A stretch of DNA of 5,818 nucleotides from JACRPI01 sp964385055 (GTDB lineage Archaea > Nanobdellota > Nanobdellia > Woesearchaeales > DSVV01), in the NCBI GenBank assembly GCA_964385055.1, contig CAYLMH010000060.1, forward strand, positions 1-5,818, read 5' to 3'. The notes beneath the pieces were generated by a model that was not told where the DNA came from, made no database searches, and saw only the letters and a program-made list of their open reading frames with translations. This document shows positions 1 through 5,766 of the stretch, in pieces; position 1 is the stretch's first letter, and each line of letters opens with the position of its first letter. Both the position numbers and the translations under genes were made by a program.

Positions 1-772
1 TGTGCTGAGGAATACTCAAACAACCACGAAGATAATAGGGAAGAAGGAAAGGATACGAACAAAGCAAGCCAAGAGCATGTTTTGCAGTGGAAAAATATAA
101 TGCTCTTTTTACTTCAGAAGGAGAAGAAAATGCAAATTGATTCGCGGCAAGATCGCGATCAAAATCAAGCGCGCTGTCAAGCAACGTTCCAACTTCACCA
201 GCACGAATTAAAAAATCTCGAAATGGGAAGGAATCTGAAGAGACATACGACGCAATTATATCAAGAGAAAGAAGAGAAGTATTTCTTCCAACACGCATTC
301 TTTTACTAATAAAATCAGGAGCAGTGACAACATCATGTTCAGCGCGTGCAGCGATATAAAGATCATAAAGATGATCAAAAGCAGTACCGCGTTGTGAAGA
401 ACCAGTATCCCCCAATAATTGCGAAACCGCGGCTGTTAAAAAAGGTTCATCTAATTTTTGTTGAACTTCTGGAGAAGGAGATTCCAAATCAAATGCTCGA
501 AGAATATGCTCTCCAGAACCACGATCTTCATCCAAGATATCGTCAACTGTTTTAAGCCAAACATAAAACACGCAAAGAGCGCCAGAAAGCTCTTTTAGTC
601 GATACGAAACGCCAAAATGATCCAAATACGCAGTAATGTGTTTTGGAATACGAACATAAAGAGCATATTTTGGCTGGAGAAGAAAAGAAGGAATGTCTTC
701 CTGTCCAGTATATCCTAATGAGCGAATCGTTTTTGCTGTATGGACGATTGTTTCTTCTAGGGTGACTGCCAT
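1..772 (-). CDS. Squalene/phytoene synthase-like (class I isoprenoid synthase fold) protein, 3' end missing
   Basis: The minus strand is open from an ATG at 772 to the left edge: 257 codons with no stop, C-terminus beyond the window. The product is mostly helical and soluble-looking. Residues 76-83 read VDDILDED, a DDxxD-type first Asp-rich motif. Residues 199-207 (DSALDFDRD) give a second D-x3-D motif at D203/D207. The roughly 126-residue gap between motifs and the surrounding pattern (VDDILDE; LDFDRDLAANQFAF) fit the head-to-head prenyl synthase family (CrtM/CrtB/squalene synthase), where the two motifs bind Mg2+-diphosphate. The conserved Gln and Asn expected just before the second motif are not retained (T196 and D199 instead), so substrate and activity are uncertain. 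A polyprenyl-diphosphate synthase relative is the alternative. It lies 53 bp downstream of the Fic-like gene on the same strand but has a possible TATA box of its own. That it is a real gene is nearly certain; the family call is moderate. Confidence 0.6.
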   Translation of the reverse strand, partial: MAVTLEETIVHTAKTIRSLGYTGQEDIPSFLLQPKYALYVRIPKHITAYLDHFGVSYRLKELSGALCVFYVWLKTVDDILDEDRGSGEHILRAFDLESPSPEVQQKLDEPFLTAAVSQLLGDTGSSQRGTAFDHLYDLYIAARAEHDVVTAPDFISKRMRVGRNTSLLSLDIIASYVSSDSFPFRDFLIRAGEVGTLLDSALDFDRDLAANQFAFSSPSEVKRALYFSTAKHALGLLCSYPFLLPYYLRGCLSIPQH

Positions 773-796
773 AAAAGAGAGAAGAATATGAACTGA

Positions 797-809
797 TTTA
801 AAAAAATAA
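797..809 (-). promoter_or_regulatory. AT-rich TATA-like box for the isoprenoid-synthase-like gene; oligo-T tract ending the Fic-like gene
   Basis: Read on the minus strand this is CTTATTTTTTTAA. The run of seven T residues (800-806) lies about 20 nt past the Fic-like stop codon (826-828) and could act as an archaeal oligo-T terminator. The TTTTTTAAAT portion is centred about 29 nt before the ATG at 772, the spacing expected of a TATA box on a leaderless transcript. No Shine-Dalgarno sequence precedes that ATG. Which role dominates cannot be told from sequence. Confidence 0.4.
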
Positions 810-825
810 GGGTAGAAAACCTGAT

Positions 826-1797
826 TTAGCGTTTACTTACATCAGAAACAGTAACAGATTTGACATACGCTGGTTTATTTTTGTAGAGAGCCCCGATAAT
901 GAGTTCTTCAGGAACAGAAGAAACAACAAGAAGCTGTTCTGCTTCATAGCTTGGTATAATCTCAGCAATAACTCCATGTGCTCGAAATGTTCTTTTAAGA
1001 ACATTTCGCAAAGCATCAACGCCTCTCTTTGAACTTCCACGGATGTCTGCATCTATCCGATACATTTTTTGTGCTTTTACTATTGCACTGTGCTCTTCTG
1101 CACCTGCTTTTGTTTTATCAACAAGATATTCAAGGAAATGCTGCTCCGCAGGAGATCGAACAGAATCATAACGTAGTTTTCCAAAAGAAACACGAGCTTT
1201 GTATGCCTCTTGAGCTGCCGCAAGCAACGCGTAGTAGGTATTTACTTCAGCATACGGAATAAGCGCAGGAGGGATTCCTTGATGAAGCAAATAAAGATTT
1301 TGTAAAAATCGAGCAGTGCGTTTGTGTGCTTGTTTCATTGGCTGAATAGTAACATATGCAAAATGAAAATCAGCTGCCTTCAAGATCGGATCGTTTGGAG
1401 ACGTCGCAACATAATCTAAAAGTTCATCCATACGCTCCGCTATTTTATGAGGCGGGCAATAAACATAAAAATCTCCTGCGGGTCGACCAGGGCGCTCTCG
1501 ACCAAGATGAACTACCCTATACTCAAAACCATTACCTGGAAATATCCTACCTGCTATCTCTGTAATAAAATGATGACTTAAGCGACCAGTAAAATTATCA
1601 CTTGCATACGCCCAAGCAGCACGCATATTTTCTAAAGCACTCGGATCACCCTTCCCAATTTTGTGGGATTGCGTTAATGCATCTTCATTCATGACTCGCA
1701 AAATTCTTTCTGTAAGAGTATCTGAATAAAGAGCATACGTCCGTGCAGTAGCAAGTAAACGACGTGTTTCTTGAATAGATTTATGAACTGCTTCCAT
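826..1797 (-). CDS. Fic/DOC-family protein with degenerate catalytic motif (probable pseudo-Fic), unknown C-terminal domain
   Basis: Product of 323 aa. Fic enzymes transfer AMP or other phosphate-containing groups onto target proteins using a loop HPFx(D/E)GNGR. Here the fold-level signature is clear: GFEYRV near 90-95, the flap FYVYCPP at 110-116 followed by a helix ending MDELLDYV, then FHFAYVTI (144-151) and RTARFLQNLYLLHQGIPP just after the loop. The loop itself (152-160) is QPMKQAHKR, so the catalytic His and the anion-binding DGNG residues are gone. SALEN (53-57) resembles the class II inhibitory helix with its Glu-Asn. Residues about 248-323 form an extra domain I do not recognise. Start: an in-frame ATG at 1812 sits only about 8 nt from a strong TATA box (1821-1830), whereas 1797 is about 28 nt from it and fits a leaderless start. 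Family membership is fairly secure; loss of catalysis is inferred. Confidence 0.8.
   Translation of the reverse strand: MEAVHKSIQETRRLLATARTYALYSDTLTERILRVMNEDALTQSHKIGKGDPSALENMRAAWAYASDNFTGRLSHHFITEIAGRIFPGNGFEYRVVHLGRERPGRPAGDFYVYCPPHKIAERMDELLDYVATSPNDPILKAADFHFAYVTIQPMKQAHKRTARFLQNLYLLHQGIPPALIPYAEVNTYYALLAAAQEAYKARVSFGKLRYDSVRSPAEQHFLEYLVDKTKAGAEEHSAIVKAQKMYRIDADIRGSSKRGVDALRNVLKRTFRAHGVIAEIIPSYEAEQLLVVSSVPEELIIGALYKNKPAYVKSVTVSDVSKR
983..1008. repeat. Perfect 12-bp inverted repeat inside the Fic-like gene
   Basis: Arms CGAAATGTTCTT (983-994) and AAGAACATTTCG (997-1008) are exact reverse complements separated by TT. It lies in the coding sequence (RNVLKRTFR) of the C-terminal domain. 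It would form a strong hairpin in the mRNA or a two-fold symmetric protein-binding site. No T-run follows on either strand, so it does not look like a terminator. Confidence 0.75.
1318..1344 (-). other. Degenerate Fic active-site loop
   Basis: These nine codons translate to QPMKQAHKR where active Fic enzymes have HPFx(D/E)GNGR. Only Pro and the final Arg are kept. The sequence immediately before (FAYVTI) and after (TARFLQNLYLL) still matches the family, so the reading frame is intact and the change is confined to the loop. Confidence 0.75.
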
Positions 1798-1820
1798 AAA
1801 CAGAAAAATCAAGAGCTTCT

Positions 1821-1830
1821 TTATATACTT
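1821..1830 (-). promoter_or_regulatory. TATA box of the Fic-like gene
   Basis: AAGTATATAA on the minus strand, preceded by purine-rich TAAGAA where a TFB-recognition element would sit. Its centre is about 28 nt upstream of the ATG at 1797, predicting a leaderless transcript. It decides against the longer start at 1812. Confidence 0.65.
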
Positions 1831-1893
1831 TTCTTAAATTCACCACTTATTAAAAGTTACAAGAATGGACATCAATAATGCTGCTCCAGAAAA

Positions 1894-1902
1894 CTATAAA
1901 TA
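1894..1902 (+). promoter_or_regulatory. TATA box of the beta-propeller gene
   Basis: CTATAAATA preceded by CAGAAAA. The core is centred about 27 nt before the ATG at 1925. The upstream in-frame ATG at 1865 would place this promoter inside the coding sequence, reading Tyr-Lys-Tyr. With the Fic TATA box at 1821-1830 it makes the 127-bp gap a divergent promoter region. Confidence 0.65.
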
Positions 1903-1924
1903 CCTCCTTCTCCAAAAACAACCA

Positions 1925-3079
1925 ATGAAGAAAAAGAAACACAAATCTCGTTGCGCGAATCATAACAAAAACATGATTGCGGGCGTTGTCGCGCTTCTTT
2001 CTATTATCGCGTTAACTGCGTTCGCGCAATGGACAGGAGGAACAGGAGATACCTTTCTCACAGGAGCAGTTATTCTCAAAAACGCGTGCACAAGCACGCC
2101 AGATCTTTATGTTCTCGTGGGTTCAAACGACAATTTTGTCTACGCATTAGACGCAACAAGTGGTTGCGCGGCATGGAAATTCGATGCTGGCGGCGATATT
2201 AAAGCAAAAGTAGCAACAACAAGCGACACAGTTTTCGTTGGAACAACAGCAAGCGAACTGTACGCGATCAATTTCGATGACGGAACAGAAACATGGCAAG
2301 TAGACACAGGAAAGATACAAGGCAGTGTCGCAGCAGATAGTTCCTATGTATACGCAGGAGATAACGCAGGAACGTTTGGCGCGTACGCGATCAGTTCAGG
2401 AGAAGAAGGTTGGACATACACTGCAAACAATATTAAGTCCGATGTTGTTCTCACCGACGGAATTGCGTATTTTGTTAATGAATATTTGAAAGTAGGTTCT
2501 TTAGTTGCAGTAGACACAACAGAGCAAACAGCAAAGTGGATTTTTACTGCGACAGATAAAACACAAATCTGGGCTGCTCCTGCAGTCACAACAGACGCAA
2601 TCTATGTTGCGTCAGGAAGCACGTTATACAAAGTCAACAAAGACTATGGAGTCGCTGTCTGGAGTTTTAAGGCAGGAAAAAGTATTCGAACAACGCCTGT
2701 TGTGGATAGCGAAGGAATCATTTATTTTGGTAGCAGTGATGGCTATTTCTACGCTGTAAACAGTAAAGACGGCAAACTGGTTTGGAAATACCAAGTCAAC
2801 GCAGAAATGAGCGGCAGTGCAGCAGTTGATGATGATTATATATATTTTGGCAGCCAAAACAGCAAAGTCTACGCGTTGAATAAAGCAACAGGAGCGCTTG
2901 TTTGGGAAGTAAAGACAGGCGGAAAAATATTTGGCAGCGTCACGTTATATGAAGATATGCTCTATGTTCCTTCAGCGGATTATAGTGTGTATGCGCTGAC
3001 AGCAGCAACAGGACAACAAGTCTGGACGTATAAAACAAAAGGTGCGTTGTATGGTGGAATTGCCGTAGTAGAAGGATAA
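1925..3079 (+). CDS. Secreted or membrane-anchored eight-bladed PQQ-type beta-propeller protein
   Basis: Product of 384 aa. The N-terminus MKKKKHK is strongly basic and is followed by a hydrophobic stretch, residues 18-34, ending AFA; this is a signal peptide with a possible cleavage after A34, or else a membrane anchor. The rest is eight tandem repeats of about 40 residues with the pattern hhYhGSxDxxVYALxxxTGxxxWxh. Their tryptophans fall at 84, 124, 163, 205, 246, 287, 327 and 367, the docking-Trp spacing of PQQ/BamB-like propellers. It is thus a complete eight-bladed ring outside the membrane. Such proteins either bind a quinone cofactor or act as interaction scaffolds; no catalytic domain or c-type haem motif is visible, so a scaffold or cell-surface role is more likely. 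Two extracytoplasmic cysteines (54, 81) could form a disulfide. A longer start at 1865 adds 20 polar residues before the signal and is disfavoured. The gene stands alone with its own promoter. Confidence 0.85.
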   Translation: MKKKKHKSRCANHNKNMIAGVVALLSIIALTAFAQWTGGTGDTFLTGAVILKNACTSTPDLYVLVGSNDNFVYALDATSGCAAWKFDAGGDIKAKVATTSDTVFVGTTASELYAINFDDGTETWQVDTGKIQGSVAADSSYVYAGDNAGTFGAYAISSGEEGWTYTANNIKSDVVLTDGIAYFVNEYLKVGSLVAVDTTEQTAKWIFTATDKTQIWAAPAVTTDAIYVASGSTLYKVNKDYGVAVWSFKAGKSIRTTPVVDSEGIIYFGSSDGYFYAVNSKDGKLVWKYQVNAEMSGSAAVDDDYIYFGSQNSKVYALNKATGALVWEVKTGGKIFGSVTLYEDMLYVPSADYSVYALTAATGQQVWTYKTKGALYGGIAVVEG

Positions 3080-3086
3080 ATTCTAG

Positions 3087-3104
3087 AAAAAATAAAAAAA
3101 TAAT
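3087..3104 (-). terminator. Possible oligo-T terminator for a minus-strand transcript
   Basis: On the minus strand this reads as runs of seven and six T residues separated by A (TATTTTTTTATTTTTT). It follows the stop codon of the tiny minus-strand ORF by about 14 nt. Archaeal termination often uses T-tracts alone. It is also simply A-rich 3' flank of the propeller gene, so the call is tentative. Confidence 0.3.
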
Positions 3105-3117
3105 AAGAAGGAACTCA

Positions 3118-3165
3118 TTACCATTCATCTTCATCATCGAAAAAATACATGCGCTCACCCCTCAT
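3118..3165 (-). CDS. Possible 15-codon microprotein ORF
   Basis: ATG at 3165 to TAA gives MRGERMYFFDDEDEW. A second ATG at 3150 is preceded at four bases by GGGGTGA, which matches the archaeal anti-Shine-Dalgarno and would give the ten-residue MYFFDDEDEW. A TATA-like box lies upstream (3197-3206) and a T-tract downstream (3087-3104), so promoter, ORF and terminator line up as a roughly 85-nt transcript. The product is acidic with a terminal Trp and no known family. The ORF is short enough to occur by chance, and a non-coding RNA is an equal alternative. Confidence 0.2.
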   Translation of the reverse strand: MRGERMYFFDDEDEW

Positions 3166-3180
3166 GCTGGTTGAATGCGC
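3151..3180. other. GC-rich hairpin in the intergenic gap
   Basis: GCGC at both ends (3151-3154 and 3177-3180) can pair, followed inward by TCACCC with GGTTGA (five of six pairs) after a two-base bulge, leaving a loop around CTCATGCT. It is notably GC-rich inside an AT-rich gap. On the plus strand it would sit in the 3' untranslated region of the propeller mRNA; on the minus strand it overlaps the possible tiny ORF and would cover its GGGGTGA. Confidence 0.4.
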
Positions 3181-3196
3181 GTTATTGCTTTTCTTT

Positions 3197-3206
3197 CTAT
3201 ATAAAG
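3197..3206 (-). promoter_or_regulatory. Near-symmetric TATA-like box, usable in either direction
   Basis: CTATATAAAG on the plus strand, CTTTATATAG on the minus strand. Minus-strand use predicts a start near 3175, about 10 nt before the tiny ORF. Plus-strand use predicts a start near 3228, giving the antiporter gene a leader of about 40 nt. A second plus-strand box at 3231-3240 is closer to the antiporter start, leaving this one free for the minus strand. Confidence 0.4.
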
Positions 3207-3217
3207 TTTGTTTTTTT
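3207..3217 (+). terminator. Possible oligo-T terminator of the propeller gene
   Basis: TTTGTTTTTTT on the plus strand, about 27 nt after the GC-rich hairpin (3151-3180) and about 130 nt past the propeller stop. It is the only long plus-strand T-tract in the gap. The distance from the stop makes the assignment weak. Confidence 0.3.
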
Positions 3218-3230
3218 GTAGACAAGAAAC

Positions 3231-3240
3231 TTAATAAATA
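3231..3240 (+). promoter_or_regulatory. TATA-like box of the antiporter gene
   Basis: TTAATAAATA, centred about 32 nt before the ATG at 3268, predicting a leader of only a few bases. The sequence between it and the start (CCCCTTCC and AT-rich) has no Shine-Dalgarno match. Confidence 0.45.
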
Positions 3241-3267
3241 ATCCCCTTCCATAATTTTACAATAACA

Positions 3268-4443
3268 ATGACAGAAACATTATTTACCACAATAGAATTT
3301 CAGATGAGTTTATTGTTATTTGTAGCGTTAGCAGGTTATTTACTCGCGTCAAGAATAAATCAATCAGCAGTTATAGGAGAAATAATTGTCGGTGTGATCA
3401 TTGGTCCAAGTTTATTGGGGCTTATCACCTACACAGATTTTGTCGCAAGTGTCGCTCATTTAGGCGCGATAATCCTTCTTTTTGTTATTGGGTTGGAATT
3501 CAAGCTGAAAGACATTTTTAATGTGAAATATGCTCTTATTGCCCTTGTAGGTGTCATCGTTCCATGGATTGGAGGATTTTTCCTGACCACATTTTTTGGA
3601 TATAGCTTTGGAAGTGCTATTTTTGTCGGAACAGCGTTGACTGCAACCAGCATCGCGATAACCGCCAATGTTCTTAAGGAAATGGGCAAGCTGCAAACAG
3701 AGGCAGCAAAAGCAATCATAGGCGCTGCGGTCATTGATGATGTGTTAAGCCTTCTCGCATTGTCCATCTCAACACAAATTGTTGCTGGAGCGTTTTCTTG
3801 GTCGTCAACTGTTTTTATTTTGGTAAAAGCAGTCCTATTTTTAGCAGTCGCCTCTTACGTTGGTATAAAATATTTGAGTCCGATGCTGGAAAGAGTGGAC
3901 AAAAGCAAAATCGCAAACAAATTTCCGGAGTTTGTTTTTATTTCTGCGATGATGCTCGCATTTTTTTACGCAATGATTTCAGAACTTATGGGACTTTCTG
4001 CCATTGTCGGTTCTTTTATCGCGGGTATGGCTCTTGAAGGAACAATGATACAGCATGGCAAAAATTATAAGGAAGGTGCGGAATATTTACATATCATATT
4101 CGCGTCTATCTTTTTCGTTTCACTCGGTATTCTCGCTGATTTCCATGCGTTGACGTTAGGAGTAGTTGGATTTTTGCTTGCGTTAACAGCTTTAGCAGTA
4201 ATAACAAAAGGAGTAGGATGCTACATTCCAGCAAAGCTTCAAGGATTTTCTCATAAAGACGCGTCTATCATTGGATGGGGCATGTCCCCAAGAGGAGAAG
4301 TGGCAATGATCGTTGCGTTGATAGGTCTCAACGCAGGTCTTATCAAACAAGATATTTATGTTTCGCTTGTCTTAATGAGCTTGCTCACCACAATTATAAC
4401 TCCGCTTGTTTTGAGGAATTGGCTGTATAGTGGAGAGAAGTGA
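3268..4443 (+). CDS. CPA2-family Na+/H+ antiporter (Kef/NapA-like), membrane domain only
   Basis: Product of 391 aa with about 13 hydrophobic segments spanning nearly its whole length. It exchanges a cation, most likely Na+, for protons across the cytoplasmic membrane for pH and salt balance. Visible family marks: GEIIVGVIIGPSLLG (37-51), LLFVIGLEF (70-78), TATS in the broken helix (125-128), AAVIDDVLSLL with the paired ion-site aspartates D157-D158, K314 in a late helix where NapA-type proteins carry a conserved Lys, and GMSPRGEVAMI (338-348). The Asp-Asp pair separates it from KefB/KefC K+ efflux proteins, which have Gln-Asp, and suggests electrogenic exchange. There is no C-terminal RCK/TrkA nucleotide-binding domain. 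It ends in a short tail (LYSGEK). The ATG at 3268 starts just before the first helix and fits the TATA box at 3231-3240. Family is secure; ion specificity is inferred. Confidence 0.9.
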   Translation: MTETLFTTIEFQMSLLLFVALAGYLLASRINQSAVIGEIIVGVIIGPSLLGLITYTDFVASVAHLGAIILLFVIGLEFKLKDIFNVKYALIALVGVIVPWIGGFFLTTFFGYSFGSAIFVGTALTATSIAITANVLKEMGKLQTEAAKAIIGAAVIDDVLSLLALSISTQIVAGAFSWSSTVFILVKAVLFLAVASYVGIKYLSPMLERVDKSKIANKFPEFVFISAMMLAFFYAMISELMGLSAIVGSFIAGMALEGTMIQHGKNYKEGAEYLHIIFASIFFVSLGILADFHALTLGVVGFLLALTALAVITKGVGCYIPAKLQGFSHKDASIIGWGMSPRGEVAMIVALIGLNAGLIKQDIYVSLVLMSLLTTIITPLVLRNWLYSGEK

Positions 4444-4490
4444 TTTCTTCATCAAATGTACTTATCGAAAAGTAAAGAAAACAGCGCAAA

Positions 4491-4500
4491 AATTTAAAAG
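4491..4500 (+). promoter_or_regulatory. TATA box of the glycosyltransferase gene
   Basis: AATTTAAAAG preceded by GCGCAAA. Its core centre is about 28 nt before the ATG at 4525, predicting a leaderless transcript. An in-frame TTG at 4504 would lie only 4 nt after the box, so it cannot be the start on this promoter. The 61-nt gap after the antiporter stop has no strong terminator. Confidence 0.6.
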
Positions 4501-4524
4501 GCTTTGACAGTATCTTACATAAAG

Positions 4525-5727
4525 ATGAAAGATGAACTTACAATAGTCAAAATTCTTTACGCGCAACCCCATTTAGGAGGGAGTGGTGCTATGGGCTTAC
4601 AGTTAGGCAGGGAACTTGCGAGAAGAGGTCACCACATTCACATTGTGAGTTATGACAAAACAGTTCTTAGTGAAGAAGATGAAGTCTTAATGGCAATTCA
4701 TCCTGTTGAAAATCTCAAGCGCGGACCACTACGAGTCAACCCCCTTGGATTCACCTTTCCTGGAAAAGTCTACCAAATAAATAAAGACAATCCAGTAGAC
4801 ATACTGCACGCGCATTACGCTATAACGCATGGAGCGGCGGTTGTTGATGCTCGAGACATCATAAACAGAGAACAAAGAATGGACGGAATCCCACCACAAA
4901 GAAGAGTAGCGGCAGTGATTACAAATCATGGAACAGATGTTTCTATAAATGGATACAACGAACTTATGAACCCTGCGTTAGAATTACGCTTGAGTCAAGC
5001 GGATGGAATCTCCTTTGTCTCAGAAGATCTTCAAAATGTTGCAAAAAGCATCTTTAGATTAGAAAATTATGGCACAGTAATTTATAATTTTGGAGATCCA
5101 AAACCTTATGAAAAAGATGATGATGAAAGACAAAGAGTGAGAAAGAAATACAATATCCCTGATGACACCATTCTCTTTTATCACTCTTCTAATTTACGTC
5201 CTGTAAAAAACATTCCATTCATTCTTTATTCCTGGGCAAGACTTATTTCTGAAAGAAGAAGAAAAGATTGCCATTTGATGATTATTGGAGATGGAGAGGA
5301 ACGTGAAGATCTTGAACAAATTGTTGGAGAATTAAAAATAGGGGATTCTGTTACTTTTACAGGACAGATAAGAGAAGACGAAGTCCCCGCATACACGAAA
5401 GCAGGGGATGTTCTGTTACTTCCCTCTCAAAAAGAATCTTTTGGGCTTGTTAATCTTGAAGCAATGTATGCGGGAAATGCGATAATTGCCTCAAGAGTAG
5501 GAGGAATTCCAGAAGTTGTCTCTCACGAAGAAAACGGATATCTCTTTAGAATAGGTAATCAAGAAGAATTCATATTCTACATGAAATGGTTCTTAGATAA
5601 TCGTCAATTAATAAGGGAATTTGGAGAGCAAGGAAAATTGATTGCAAAAAGAAAATTTAGTCCTGTCCAGATAGTTTCAGAGTACGAGGCGTTTTATTAC
5701 GGCGTTCTTGAACAAGCAAGAGCATAA
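4525..5727 (+). CDS. Family-4 glycosyltransferase, BshA-like (N-acetylglucosaminyl-malate synthase-like)
   Basis: Product of 400 aa, a GT-B fold, cytosolic, retaining enzyme that uses a nucleotide sugar. N-terminal acceptor half: HLGGSGAMGLQLGRELARRG (16-35), LHAHYAITHGAA (94-105) and NHGTDVSINGYN (134-145). C-terminal donor half: SNLRPVKN (222-229), IIGDGEE (253-259), LLLPSQKESFGLVNLEAM with the E-x7-E pair E303/E311, then GGIPEVV (326-332). These blocks closely follow BshA, which joins GlcNAc from UDP-GlcNAc to L-malate in bacillithiol synthesis (GGSG, HYAxPH, HGTD, SNFRPVK). No bshB or bshC is in view, and the genes here look archaeal, so the acceptor is unproven and another small-molecule or lipid acceptor is possible. 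Length is close to the BshA norm of about 380. A longer reading from TTG at 4504 is rejected because of the TATA box position. GT4 is secure, BshA function moderate. Confidence 0.85.
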   Translation: MKDELTIVKILYAQPHLGGSGAMGLQLGRELARRGHHIHIVSYDKTVLSEEDEVLMAIHPVENLKRGPLRVNPLGFTFPGKVYQINKDNPVDILHAHYAITHGAAVVDARDIINREQRMDGIPPQRRVAAVITNHGTDVSINGYNELMNPALELRLSQADGISFVSEDLQNVAKSIFRLENYGTVIYNFGDPKPYEKDDDERQRVRKKYNIPDDTILFYHSSNLRPVKNIPFILYSWARLISERRRKDCHLMIIGDGEEREDLEQIVGELKIGDSVTFTGQIREDEVPAYTKAGDVLLLPSQKESFGLVNLEAMYAGNAIIASRVGGIPEVVSHEENGYLFRIGNQEEFIFYMKWFLDNRQLIREFGEQGKLIAKRKFSPVQIVSEYEAFYYGVLEQARA

Positions 5728-5766
5728 AAAGCGATTATGTAACGACACACTGCCTAAAATAGAACC

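Noticed and set aside
82..555. Two plus-strand reading frames of about 70 codons (82-309 and 346-555)
   Set aside because: Both are antisense to the 257-codon minus-strand frame that carries the Asp-rich motifs; their translations are low-complexity and rich in Gln, His and Lys.
1029..1565. Plus-strand frames at 1029-1262 and 1356-1565
   Set aside because: They lie antisense to the Fic-like gene, whose frame has clear family sequence; no promoter or family features.
1828..1856. Imperfect inverted repeat CTTTTCTTAA / TTATTAAAAG next to the Fic TATA box, a possible operator
   Set aside because: Eight of ten matches in very AT-rich sequence is expected by chance.
2084..2099. Short hairpin GCGTGC-ACAA-GCACGC early in the propeller gene
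   Set aside because: Only a 6-bp stem, fully explained by codons for Ala-Cys-Thr-Ser-Thr; no regulatory context.
3164..3241. Plus-strand 25-codon hydrophobic ORF (begins MLVECALLLFF)
   Set aside because: It runs through both TATA-like boxes and the T-tract of the gap, so its hydrophobicity simply reflects T-rich codons.
3268..4443. Assignment of the antiporter as a KefB/KefC glutathione-gated K+ efflux protein
   Set aside because: It has Asp-Asp rather than Gln-Asp at the ion site and lacks the C-terminal nucleotide-binding domain.
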